Shown here piece by piece: positions 1-5,540 of a stretch of DNA of 8,549 nucleotides (positions within the stretch are counted from its first letter, which is position 1; each line of letters starts with the position of its first letter). The notes under the pieces were generated by a model. That model was not told the origin of the DNA, made no database searches, and was given only the letters and a program-made list of their open reading frames with translations. Source of the stretch: Candidatus Nomurabacteria bacterium (lineage in GTDB: Bacteria > Patescibacteriota > Minisyncoccia > Phycocordibacterales > UBA9973); NCBI GenBank assembly GCA_021413565.1, contig JAIOQC010000051.1:1-8549 (forward strand), read 5' to 3'. The translations under genes and the position numbers were made by a program.

Positions 1-1
1 C

Positions 2-559
2 AAGAAATCTAAATTCAAAGAGCATATTGATGGTGCTTGGGAATTAGTTAAATTTGCCTCACTCGCCCTCGCTATCGTTATCCCCATTCGCTTGTTCATC
101 GCACAGCCATTCGTCGTGTCTGGTGATTCAATGGTGCCAACATTTCATGATGGTCAATATTTAATTGTTGATGAACTATCATATATCCTGCGTGGACCTA
201 GTCGTGGAGATGTTGTTATATTCCGTTACCCAAACGACACAAAGAGATTTTTTATCAAACGCATCATTGGTATGCCAAATGAAAAAATAAATATTTCAAA
301 TGGTGTAGTAACAATTTACAATGACGAAAACAAAGAAGGATTCAAATTATCAGAACCTTACATTGATGAGACATTCCACACTACAGCAAATTACACGATT
401 GGACCTGAGGAATACTTTGTTATGGGAGATAATCGTAATCGTAGTTCTGATTCAAGAATGTGGGGATTGCTTCCTAGAAAACTGATGGTTGGACGAGCAT
501 ACTTGAGACTTCTACCATTACAAGAATTATCATTCTTACCAGGTGCAATTAAAAAATAG
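2..559 (+). CDS. lepB: Signal peptidase I (type I leader peptidase), 5'-partial
   Basis: Membrane serine protease that cleaves signal peptides from exported proteins on the outer face of the cytoplasmic membrane. The frame is open to the left edge, so the true start lies outside the window. A TTG at 92 is open as a start but is unlikely, because in-frame codons from 2 onward encode the expected N-terminal membrane anchor (about visible residues 14-37, WELVKFASLALAIVIPIR...). Numbering from base 2, the catalytic Ser is Ser43 in SGDSMVPTF. The general-base Lys is Lys86 in FFIKRIIG. The GDNR and SDSR box E motifs are at 142-145 and 149-152. All family boxes are present, so the enzyme should be active. 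It ends in TAG, 77 nt before hisS. There is a single anchor helix near the N-terminus and no sign of a C-terminal one. Confidence 0.95.
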   Translation, partial: KKSKFKEHIDGAWELVKFASLALAIVIPIRLFIAQPFVVSGDSMVPTFHDGQYLIVDELSYILRGPSRGDVVIFRYPNDTKRFFIKRIIGMPNEKINISNGVVTIYNDENKEGFKLSEPYIDETFHTTANYTIGPEEYFVMGDNRNRSSDSRMWGLLPRKLMVGRAYLRLLPLQELSFLPGAIKK

Positions 560-564
560 ATAGA

Positions 565-626
565 CTTATTTTATAAAAGTTATTAACTTAAAAAATAAGA
601 AATGGCGAAATAATAATACCATTTCT
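565..626 (+). other. Tandem hairpins in the lepB-hisS gap
   Basis: Two inverted repeats fill most of the gap. The first is AT-rich: CTTATTTT at 565-572 pairs with AAAATAAG at 592-599, with AAGTT/AACTT (577-581/585-589) inside. The second is an 8-bp perfect stem, AGAAATGG at 598-605 with CCATTTCT at 619-626 and a 13-nt loop. They share bases 598-599, so the full stems compete slightly. Neither is followed by a clear T-run, so a strong intrinsic terminator is not supported. They could be RNA-processing or attenuation structures, or chance in AT-rich DNA. A TATAAA at 572-577 with TTAAAA 17 nt upstream is a weak candidate promoter for hisS. Confidence 0.3.
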
Positions 627-636
627 CACTAACCGA

Positions 637-1953
637 ATGAGTACTGAAAAGAAAAGAAACAATAAAGAGCCTCTAGTGTCAGTCAAAGGCATGCGTGATA
701 TTCTCGACGAACAGTATTATCACTTTCAAGGTTTTTTTGAAAAGGCTCAAGAGATTGCTGTTTACTATGGTTTCAAACCAATAGACACTCCGATTGTTGA
801 AAATGAAGAAGTGTTTACTTCTTCTATTGGTGAAGGTACTGACATTATAGACAAGGAGATGTACACTCTGAAAACTAAGGGTGGTGATCATCTAGCGCTT
901 CGCCCTGAACATACTGCAGGATTAATGCGTAGTTATATTGAACATGGTATGCAAGCGCTTCCTCAACCATTATTGTTTTATAATTATGGTCCAGTTTTTC
1001 GTCATGACAAACCTCAAAAAGGACGCTATCGTCAGTTTTGGCAATTTGATATGGATGTTTTAGGTAGCGACAAAAGTATCCTCGATGCATTGGTAATCAA
1101 AACTGCTTGGACTATATTGCAAGAAGCTGGCGCACCGAACCTGTCTATTGATATTAATTCCATCGGTGACAAAGTATGTCGTGCTTCATATATTCGTGAA
1201 TTAGTTTCTTACTATAAAAAGAATATAAATATCCTACCAGCAATTGACCGTGAGAGATTGAAGGTCAATCCCCTACGAATTCTGGATTCAAAAGAAGAAA
1301 AGACGATTGAATTGAATCGTAATGCACCAGACTGCCTTTCACACCTTTGTGTTGATTGCAAAAAACACTTCAAAGAAGTTCTAGAATATTTAGAGCAAAT
1401 GGATATTCCTTACACTATCAACAAATGCCTAGTGCGTGGTCTTTCATATTACACTAGAACTGTTTTTGAAATTATGATTCCTGCTGAAGAAGAAGTTCTA
1501 ACAGACCAGAGTCCTCGTATGATTACAATTGCTTCAGGTGGTCGCTACGACTATTTGGCTCGTAGTTTAGGTAGTAAGAAGGATGTATCGGCAGTTGGGT
1601 CTAGTATTGGAGTTGACCGTGTTGTTGAAGCCCCTTGGTTTGCAAAACTCTCTCCTCGTGTAATCAAGAAAGCAAAAATATATTTTATTCAACTAGGATT
1701 CGATGCGAAACTCAAATCACTAAATGTAATTGAAATATTAAGAAAAGGTAAAGTGCCAATTGCCCAATCAATCTCAAAAGATAACCTAGGTGCACAACTT
1801 GCAGTCGCAGAGAAACTCGGTATGCGTTATGTAATTATATTCGGACAAAAAGAAGCACTCGAGAATTCTGTCATTTTCCGTGATATGAATACTCGTTGCC
1901 AAGAGACAGTTAAACTTCCAAAATTATTGGAGTATATTAAAGAACTCAAATAA
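637..1953 (+). CDS. hisS: Histidyl-tRNA synthetase (HisRS, class IIa)
   Basis: Cytoplasmic enzyme that activates histidine with ATP and charges tRNA-His. At 438 residues it has normal bacterial length. Visible motifs: LRPEHTA (88-94, with Glu91); motif 2 FRHDKPQKGRYRQFWQF (121-137, with ATP-contacting Arg122 and Gln136); HisA region VRGLSYYTRTVFE (266-278, with catalytic Arg267); HisB region SGGRYDYL (300-307) and the following AVGSSIGVDRV, which is motif 3. The last 90 or so residues form the anticodon-binding domain. Two positions differ from the usual bacterial sequence: Asp in RGLDYY is Ser270, and the Glu after motif 2 (QxxxE in E. coli) is Asp140. A Cys cluster (C233, C238, C241) in the connecting segment resembles the LCEEC segment of many bacterial HisRS. 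The ATG at 637 has no Shine-Dalgarno. def begins 2 nt after the stop. Confidence 0.96.
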   Translation: MSTEKKRNNKEPLVSVKGMRDILDEQYYHFQGFFEKAQEIAVYYGFKPIDTPIVENEEVFTSSIGEGTDIIDKEMYTLKTKGGDHLALRPEHTAGLMRSYIEHGMQALPQPLLFYNYGPVFRHDKPQKGRYRQFWQFDMDVLGSDKSILDALVIKTAWTILQEAGAPNLSIDINSIGDKVCRASYIRELVSYYKKNINILPAIDRERLKVNPLRILDSKEEKTIELNRNAPDCLSHLCVDCKKHFKEVLEYLEQMDIPYTINKCLVRGLSYYTRTVFEIMIPAEEEVLTDQSPRMITIASGGRYDYLARSLGSKKDVSAVGSSIGVDRVVEAPWFAKLSPRVIKKAKIYFIQLGFDAKLKSLNVIEILRKGKVPIAQSISKDNLGAQLAVAEKLGMRYVIIFGQKEALENSVIFRDMNTRCQETVKLPKLLEYIKELK

Positions 1954-1955
1954 CT

Positions 1956-2495
1956 ATGATTGAAATTGTTCAAAATGGTCATCCAGTTTTGCGACAAATT
2001 GCGGAAGAGGTTCCCGTAGAAAGTATTACTAAACCTAAAATCCACAAAGTACTCGCAGATATGAAGAAAGCCTTGCACGCCCAAGACGACGGCGTGGCTA
2101 TTGCTGCGCCACAGATTGCTGTAGCCCTGCGAATCTTTGTTGTTTCTGGTAGAATTTTTAATTCTGATTTTATGCGAGGTCAAAAAACTATACATAATGA
2201 AAAAGAGATTCATCCTGACTTAGTTTTTATCAATCCAGTTTTTAAAAAGATTTCAAAAGATAGAAAATTAATGGATGAAGGTTGTCTATCTGTTCGTCCT
2301 ATTTACGGCAAAGTTCGTCGTGCCACCAAAGCAACAATCGAAGCGTACGATGAACATGGAAATAAATTCATAAAAGAAGGCACTGGATTGCTGGCTCATA
2401 TATTCCAACACGAAACTGATCATCTCGACGGCATACTATTTATAGACAAAGCCAAAGATTTGCACGAAGGATTATCAGAAGATGAGTTTAAATAA
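1956..2495 (+). CDS. def: Peptide deformylase
   Basis: Metallo-hydrolase that removes the formyl group from the N-terminal methionine of new proteins. It is 179 residues, the usual size. All three family motifs are visible. Motif 1 is GVAIAAPQ (46-53), motif 2 is EGCLS (108-112) with metal ligand Cys110, and motif 3 is HETDH (152-156) with ligands His152 and His156 and catalytic Glu153. Motif 1 has Ala48 where the consensus GxGLAAPQ has the second Gly, a mild substitution. The ATG lies 2 nt after the hisS stop and 1 nt separates its stop from the preferred fmt start, so translation is probably coupled. No Shine-Dalgarno is seen. def-fmt adjacency is a widespread bacterial arrangement, because the two enzymes perform opposite steps of the formyl cycle. 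Confidence 0.96.
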   Translation: MIEIVQNGHPVLRQIAEEVPVESITKPKIHKVLADMKKALHAQDDGVAIAAPQIAVALRIFVVSGRIFNSDFMRGQKTIHNEKEIHPDLVFINPVFKKISKDRKLMDEGCLSVRPIYGKVRRATKATIEAYDEHGNKFIKEGTGLLAHIFQHETDHLDGILFIDKAKDLHEGLSEDEFK

Positions 2496-2496
2496 A

Positions 2497-3318
2497 ATGG
2501 AAAAAATAAATTTTATATTTTTTGGAACACCAGATGTTGCATCAGAGACACTTACTCTTTTGGCTGAGAGTGGATATACACCATCACTAATTGTCACTTC
2601 GCCAGACAGACCATCAGGCCGTGGTATGCATATGACAAGTACGCAAGTTGCAGTATGGGCAGAAACTCATAATATTCCCTGCCTCAAACCTGAGAAATTA
2701 GATATTGAATTCATTGATAATTTAAGAAAATACAACAGTGATTTATTTATAGTTGTTGCTTATGGCAAAATCTTACCTCAAACTCTCATTGATTTACCAG
2801 AACTTGGAACAATCAATATCCACTATTCACTATTGCCCAAATATCGTGGTGCATCCCCTGTTGAACAAGCACTTTTAAGTGGTGATACGGTCACAGGTGT
2901 CACTATTCAACAAATGGCTTTCAAGCTCGATTCAGGGGCAATTTTAGCCCAACAAGAAGCATCCATAGGGCTAACTGACACTAAAGAAACTCTCCGTAAT
3001 AGACTCATAGAAATTGGAGCAGAGTTACTAGTTTCATTGCTACCGAAAATTCAATCAAAAGAAATAACACCCTCAGTACAAGACGAGTCCAAGGCCACTC
3101 ATTGTTCAAAAATCAAGAAAGAAGATGGACAAATAGACCCAAATGGTGATGCCCATATAAACTACAATAAATACCGTGCTTTCGAGGGCTGGCCAGGTAT
3201 TTATTTTTTCAAAGATAACAAGAGAATCAAAATAACAAAAGCGCGCTTAGAGAATGAGAAGTTTATAATTGAGCGTGTTGTGCCTGAAGGCAAAAAAGAA
3301 ACGGATTACAAAAATTAA
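2497..3318 (+). CDS. fmt: Methionyl-tRNA formyltransferase
   Basis: Transfers a formyl group from 10-formyl-tetrahydrofolate to Met-tRNA(fMet) for translation initiation. I chose ATG 2497 (273 residues), because MEKINFIFFGTPDVA begins just as the family does. The upstream in-frame ATG at 2482 would add five residues and overlap def by 14 nt. Catalytic residues by family alignment are Asn107 and His109 in NIHYSLLPKYRGASP and Asp145 in FKLDSG; GDTVTGVTI follows the folate-binding loop. The C-terminal tRNA-binding domain carries FEGWPG (229-234). The protein is shorter than E. coli Fmt (about 315) and stops soon after VVPEGKKE, where related proteins seem to continue by some ten residues, so the C-terminus may be slightly trimmed. 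The stop codon lies inside the terminator hairpin. Confidence 0.95.
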   Translation: MEKINFIFFGTPDVASETLTLLAESGYTPSLIVTSPDRPSGRGMHMTSTQVAVWAETHNIPCLKPEKLDIEFIDNLRKYNSDLFIVVAYGKILPQTLIDLPELGTINIHYSLLPKYRGASPVEQALLSGDTVTGVTIQQMAFKLDSGAILAQQEASIGLTDTKETLRNRLIEIGAELLVSLLPKIQSKEITPSVQDESKATHCSKIKKEDGQIDPNGDAHINYNKYRAFEGWPGIYFFKDNKRIKITKARLENEKFIIERVVPEGKKETDYKN

Positions 3319-3349
3319 AACCCAAGGCAATGCCTTGGGTTTTAATTTT
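3311..3349. terminator. Bidirectional intrinsic terminator between fmt and hpf
   Basis: This is a perfect 18-bp inverted repeat with a three-base AAT loop: arms 3311-3328 and 3332-3349. The GC-rich core is CCCAAGGC/GCCTTGGG, flanked on both sides by A/T tracts, so each strand reads as stem plus U-rich tail. It lies between convergent genes. The fmt TAA (3316-3318) is inside the left arm. The hpf TAA (3348-3350 on the opposite strand) overlaps the end of the right arm. Confidence 0.9.
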
Positions 3350-3731
3350 AATATTTTGAAGTAAATGGATTACGCTTGGATATTCCTTTGAGCATCTTTT
3401 TGACACTCTTGGCCCCACGCTTAAAGAGTGTTTGCTTGCGGTCTTTTGAGTGAGTGATTCGTCGAACCAAATCTTCTTTTGCAGAATCAATGGCAGTAAA
3501 CAAATCTTCAGTTTCTGCTAGTGTAAAAAATCTTTCTCCTGCAACATTTACATCAAATTCTGCCTTAAAGATATCTCCTTGTTTATGGTGGTTAGTTGTT
3601 CTACCTATCTCAACATAACCAGTGATTGAAGTATCTTTTGTAAACTTATCCAATCTGTCTAATTTACTCAGCACATAGTCATGTATTTCAGATGTTAATT
3701 CTATGTTAGTTGCCTTTATATTGATATTCAT
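3348..3731 (-). CDS. hpf: Ribosome hibernation promoting factor, short HPF/RaiA family
   Basis: A small protein that binds the 30S decoding region of idle ribosomes and protects or inactivates them during slow growth. The 127 residues begin MNINIKATNIELTSEIHDYVLSK, the typical beta-alpha start of the family. GDIFKAEFDVNVAGERFFTLAE and DLFTAIDSAKEDLVRRI follow, which are the second half of the fold. There is no C-terminal dimerisation domain as in long HPF; instead there is a basic tail (residues about 95-127, KRGAKSVKKMLKG). The ATG lies 22 nt after the stop of the upstream membrane-protein gene, so both are probably on one transcript. No Shine-Dalgarno and no obvious promoter directly upstream. 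Confidence 0.93.
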   Translation of the reverse strand: MNINIKATNIELTSEIHDYVLSKLDRLDKFTKDTSITGYVEIGRTTNHHKQGDIFKAEFDVNVAGERFFTLAETEDLFTAIDSAKEDLVRRITHSKDRKQTLFKRGAKSVKKMLKGISKRNPFTSKY

Positions 3732-3753
3732 ATTTTAGAAAATTAAATAATAA

Positions 3754-4158
3754 TTATGATTCTTTGTCTTTAGTAAGTTTATCAATTTTTACATTAAGCA
3801 TTTCTATGTTTTTAGCCAATTGCGCTAAAGTTACCTCTTCAGATTCAGTATCTTGATGTGTTTTCTCAATCTCTGATTTTATAGATTGCTCCATCTTTTG
3901 CTCTTTTTCTACATTTTTAATAATAATTGTATTACCAACAAATGTTTGCAAAAACAAACCAATACCACCTAAAATCAAAACACCAATGATTATAGATAAC
4001 TCCGAATTGAGTTTCATACTATCTGCAGTCTCCCAAACTCCACGCCAAAACAAAACCACTCCAATTCCAGCAAGAAATGCATGGATAAATGGGAAGTTTT
4101 CAAAAAAGTTTCTAGCTTGGTTTTCTATTTTTAATAAACGCTTTGTAAAGAGAATCAT
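3754..4158 (-). CDS. Small two-helix membrane protein of unknown function
   Basis: A protein of 134 residues. A short basic N-terminus is followed by two hydrophobic helices at about 22-43 (FPFIHAFLAGIGVVLFWRGVWE) and 54-73 (LSIIIGVLILGGIGLFLQTF), separated by a short polar loop. The segment 79-131 is charged and heptad-like, probably a cytoplasmic coiled coil. The FLAGIGVVLFWRGVW segment resembles small membrane proteins I associate with Parcubacteria-type genomes; I know of no assigned function. It is upstream of hpf, 22 nt away, on the same strand. An extended -10 promoter ends 6 nt before the ATG, so the mRNA is predicted to be leaderless, which fixes this start. The downstream partner suggests, only weakly, a role linked to dormancy or growth arrest. 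Confidence 0.8.
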   Translation of the reverse strand: MILFTKRLLKIENQARNFFENFPFIHAFLAGIGVVLFWRGVWETADSMKLNSELSIIIGVLILGGIGLFLQTFVGNTIIIKNVEKEQKMEQSIKSEIEKTHQDTESEEVTLAQLAKNIEMLNVKIDKLTKDKES

Positions 4159-4164
4159 AAATGT

Positions 4165-4173
4165 ATTATATCA
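4165..4173 (-). promoter_or_regulatory. Extended -10 promoter (leaderless) for the membrane protein-hpf unit
   Basis: The minus strand reads TGATATAAT, a perfect extended -10 (TGnTATAAT), followed by six bases (ACATTT) and the ATG at 4158. Transcription starting 7 nt after the hexamer would begin at the A of the ATG. No good -35 is seen (TTCAAT at an 18-nt spacing is the best match), which is normal for extended -10 promoters. Confidence 0.75.
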
Positions 4174-4198
4174 TACAGATTAAAACTTATTGAATAAG

Positions 4199-4231
4199 AA
4201 AAAAGAGGCTCTGTTGATACAAAGCCTCTTT
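4199..4231 (-). terminator. Intrinsic terminator after the 155-residue gene
   Basis: On the minus strand the stem AAAGAGGCT/AGCCTCTTT (plus-strand arms 4223-4231 and 4202-4210) has a 12-nt loop and is followed by a T-run (plus A-run 4199-4204). It starts 6 nt past the stop of the 4238-4705 gene, and separates that gene from the promoter of the membrane protein gene. Confidence 0.82.
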
Positions 4232-4237
4232 ACAAAT

Positions 4238-4705
4238 TTACCAATAATTTTCAGTTAGATAATCCTTATTATCTTGAATGTACTTTGGGTCGTCTAACCA
4301 TTTCAGCTCTTTTAAATTGCCAATGTGGAAAATTAATTCATACGGTGCAATTAAAGCAAAAATGTATCTCTTCGTAAGTGAGTCCTCGTCTATGTCGTCA
4401 CCCAATTTATGAAACTCTTCTGAATTCCAAAAACGAGCCCTGCAAGTACTCGTGATTTTTTCAAAATACAGAGATATACCATTACTGTCATCAATGGTAA
4501 TCTCTTTGCTTTTTTGAATAAAAACGTAAGTTTTTATTCTTTTTAATTTTGAATCCAACCATTTCCATGGCAGACTTTTTTCTTTTTCTAAGCAAAGTAT
4601 TTTCATAGAGACAACTTTCTTTGTCTTCATGATTTCCCAAATGGACAATTTTTCTGCGTTACACTCAAACAAAGGAGGTTCCATGAGTATGTTTTCTTCT
4701 AACAT
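4238..4705 (-). CDS. Hypothetical protein, 155 residues, unrecognised
   Basis: I do not recognise a family. The protein looks soluble: no signal peptide or membrane segment, mixed charged and aromatic composition with many Lys/Glu and several Trp (for example PWKWLD at 46-51 and the C-terminal ENYW). A pattern of alternating strands (KTYVFIQKSKEITIDD, GISLYFEKI) suggests an alpha/beta or beta-rich domain. ATG 4705 is the first start; an in-frame ATG at 4684 would remove seven residues, and neither has a Shine-Dalgarno. It has its own promoter (4814-4842), a leader of about 100 nt with an 18-bp hairpin, and its own terminator, so it is a monocistronic unit. These flanking signals support it being a real gene. 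Confidence 0.7.
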   Translation of the reverse strand: MLEENILMEPPLFECNAEKLSIWEIMKTKKVVSMKILCLEKEKSLPWKWLDSKLKRIKTYVFIQKSKEITIDDSNGISLYFEKITSTCRARFWNSEEFHKLGDDIDEDSLTKRYIFALIAPYELIFHIGNLKELKWLDDPKYIQDNKDYLTENYW

Positions 4706-4730
4706 AATTATTGTTTTTTAGTGATTAGTT

Positions 4731-4781
4731 AATTAATAGATTACCCAAAATCCCCAAGGAAACTTGGGTAATCTATTAATT
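4731..4781 (-). promoter_or_regulatory. Leader hairpin with an alternative fold, 5' of the 155-residue gene
   Basis: A perfect 18-bp inverted repeat (arms 4731-4748 and 4764-4781, 15-nt loop) lies in the predicted 5' leader. Inside it, CCCAAG (4753-4758) can pair with CTTGGG (4763-4768) across a GAAA tetraloop, which uses bases 4764-4768 that the long stem also needs. The two folds exclude each other. No T-run follows on the minus strand, so a classical terminator is not obvious. It could be an RNA control element or a protein-binding palindrome; no known riboswitch class was recognised. Confidence 0.55.
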
Positions 4782-4813
4782 TCAATCAGACATCAAAGAA
4801 CTTCTACCTTTGG

Positions 4814-4842
4814 ACTATATCACAAATAACCCAAAAAGTCAA
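4814..4842 (-). promoter_or_regulatory. Sigma-70-type promoter for the 155-residue gene
   Basis: The minus strand reads TTGACT (plus 4837-4842), a 17-nt spacer, then TATAGT (plus 4814-4819): one mismatch in each hexamer at ideal spacing. Predicted transcription start is near 4807, about 100 nt before the ATG. A 7-bp inverted repeat (4842-4848/4856-4862, ATATACA/TGTATAT) overlaps the upstream edge of the -35 and could be an operator, or a weak terminator for the gene upstream. Confidence 0.75.
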
Positions 4843-4887
4843 TATACACGGGTAATGTATATAAATAGTGGTTTCAAGCAAAGTATA

Positions 4888-5451
4888 TTAATTCAACTCA
4901 GGTTCTGAATTTTTAAGAATATTATTGAGTGTATTGTATCGCTCTGTGGCTTCATTGTATTGCTCAAGCAATTCCCCCACACTTAGGGGACTAATTTTTT
5001 CGTTTCTAATAGAATGAAGTTCCTTTTTGATATCTTCAATGTGTCTTTCAAATAAACGAGCAATTGGAGGATTATTTAATTCTACTGTTCCAGTATTAAT
5101 CCCCTTATGTTGACTTGGTTTTAATTCCATATTCTTTAACTTATTTAGCAATTGAGCCACTCGTTCATTTAAATCTTGATGCATTTGTAACTGTGCACCG
5201 AGTTTGAGTTTATCATTTAGTGCTTTTTCTAGGGCACCTACAGCATCTCTTTCAACATCTTTTACTATATTTTGATTTTCATGCAATTTATCTAAATAAT
5301 TACTATCTGTCACAAACTTATAAGCCAAATCCTCTTGAAGATTATCATCATTAGTTTGAGGAAAATTTTCCTCTATATATACTTGCACTTCTGGTTCAAG
5401 CACATCTTTAATAGGTGTTTGGGGTGGTTTTGTATAGAATCCTTCTTTCAT
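4888..5451 (-). CDS. Hypothetical coiled-coil protein, unrecognised
   Basis: A protein of 187 residues from ATG 5451. The frame stays open to 5493, but that extension runs through the promoter, so I reject it. The protein is soluble, highly charged, mostly helical and without Cys. It has an acidic N-terminal third (EPEVQVYIEENFPQTNDDNLQED) and two long heptad-like helices at about 55-105 and 130-182, separated by a breaker segment (HKGINTGTVELNNPP). There is no signal peptide or membrane segment. It is divergent from csoR, with 89 nt between the two ATGs. An exact TATAAT 6 nt before the ATG predicts a leaderless mRNA. Function unknown; a structural or adaptor role is possible from the helical make-up, and a copper link is only positional. 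Confidence 0.75.
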   Translation of the reverse strand: MKEGFYTKPPQTPIKDVLEPEVQVYIEENFPQTNDDNLQEDLAYKFVTDSNYLDKLHENQNIVKDVERDAVGALEKALNDKLKLGAQLQMHQDLNERVAQLLNKLKNMELKPSQHKGINTGTVELNNPPIARLFERHIEDIKKELHSIRNEKISPLSVGELLEQYNEATERYNTLNNILKNSEPELN

Positions 5452-5457
5452 ACTTTT

Positions 5458-5463
5458 ATTATA
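5458..5463 (-). promoter_or_regulatory. -10 element (leaderless) for the coiled-coil gene
   Basis: The minus strand reads TATAAT, then AAAAGT, then the ATG at 5451. Start of transcription at the usual distance falls on the A of the ATG. The -35 at 17-nt spacing (TTTTTA, plus 5481-5486) is poor. This argues for the 5451 start over 5493. Confidence 0.65.
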
Positions 5464-5505
5464 CAACAATTTATACTCAATAAAAATACACACAAATTAT
5501 AACTA

Positions 5506-5534
5506 TTGACCTATACCCCATGGGGGTATATAAT
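5506..5534 (+). promoter_or_regulatory. csoR-copA operon promoter (leaderless)
   Basis: TTGACC (5506-5511), a 17-nt spacer, then TATAAT (5529-5534): near-consensus sigma-70 type. Six bases (AAACAC) separate the -10 from ATG 5541, so the predicted transcription start is the A of the ATG. The CsoR-type palindrome fills the spacer and enters the -10. Confidence 0.88.
5512..5530 (+). promoter_or_regulatory. CsoR-type copper operator
   Basis: The palindrome TATACCCC-ATG-GGGGTATA has perfect 8-bp arms (5512-5519 and 5523-5530) around three bases. Known CsoR operators are GC-centred, TA-flanked palindromes of the TACCCC/GGGGTA kind. Its position between -35 and -10 means bound CsoR would block RNA polymerase; Cu(I) binding would release it. 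Confidence 0.85.
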
Positions 5535-5540
5535 AAACAC

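Noticed and set aside
679..2213. Minus-strand open frames at 679-891, 875-1090 and 1827-2213.
   Set aside because: They are shadows of hisS and def, with no family resemblance or initiation signals.
3263..3490. Minus-strand open frame spanning the terminator.
   Set aside because: It overlaps hpf and fmt in the wrong frame and crosses the terminator hairpin.
3986..4183. Plus-strand open frame of 65 residues.
   Set aside because: It is a shadow of the two-helix membrane protein gene; the hydrophobic codons explain the open frame.
4671..4721. Plus-strand AAAGGAGGT followed by ATG at 4683 and a 12-codon frame (MSMFSSNIIIVF).
   Set aside because: It is antisense to the start of the 155-residue gene, where the same bases encode EPPLF. 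No promoter is seen, and no gene here uses Shine-Dalgarno signals. Most likely coincidence.
4841..4862. AT-rich 7-bp hairpin after the coiled-coil gene as its terminator.
   Set aside because: The stem is weak and it overlaps the -35 of the next promoter. Only a short T-run follows, so I mention it as a possible operator and do not list it as a terminator.
5452..5493. N-terminal extension of the coiled-coil protein to an ATG at 5493.
   Set aside because: It would run through the TATAAT element and gives an unrelated hydrophobic stretch (CIFIEYKLLYNK).
5520..5540. N-terminal extension of CsoR to ATG 5520.
   Set aside because: That ATG is inside the operator and upstream of the -10. The 5541 start also reproduces the known ligand numbering of CsoR.
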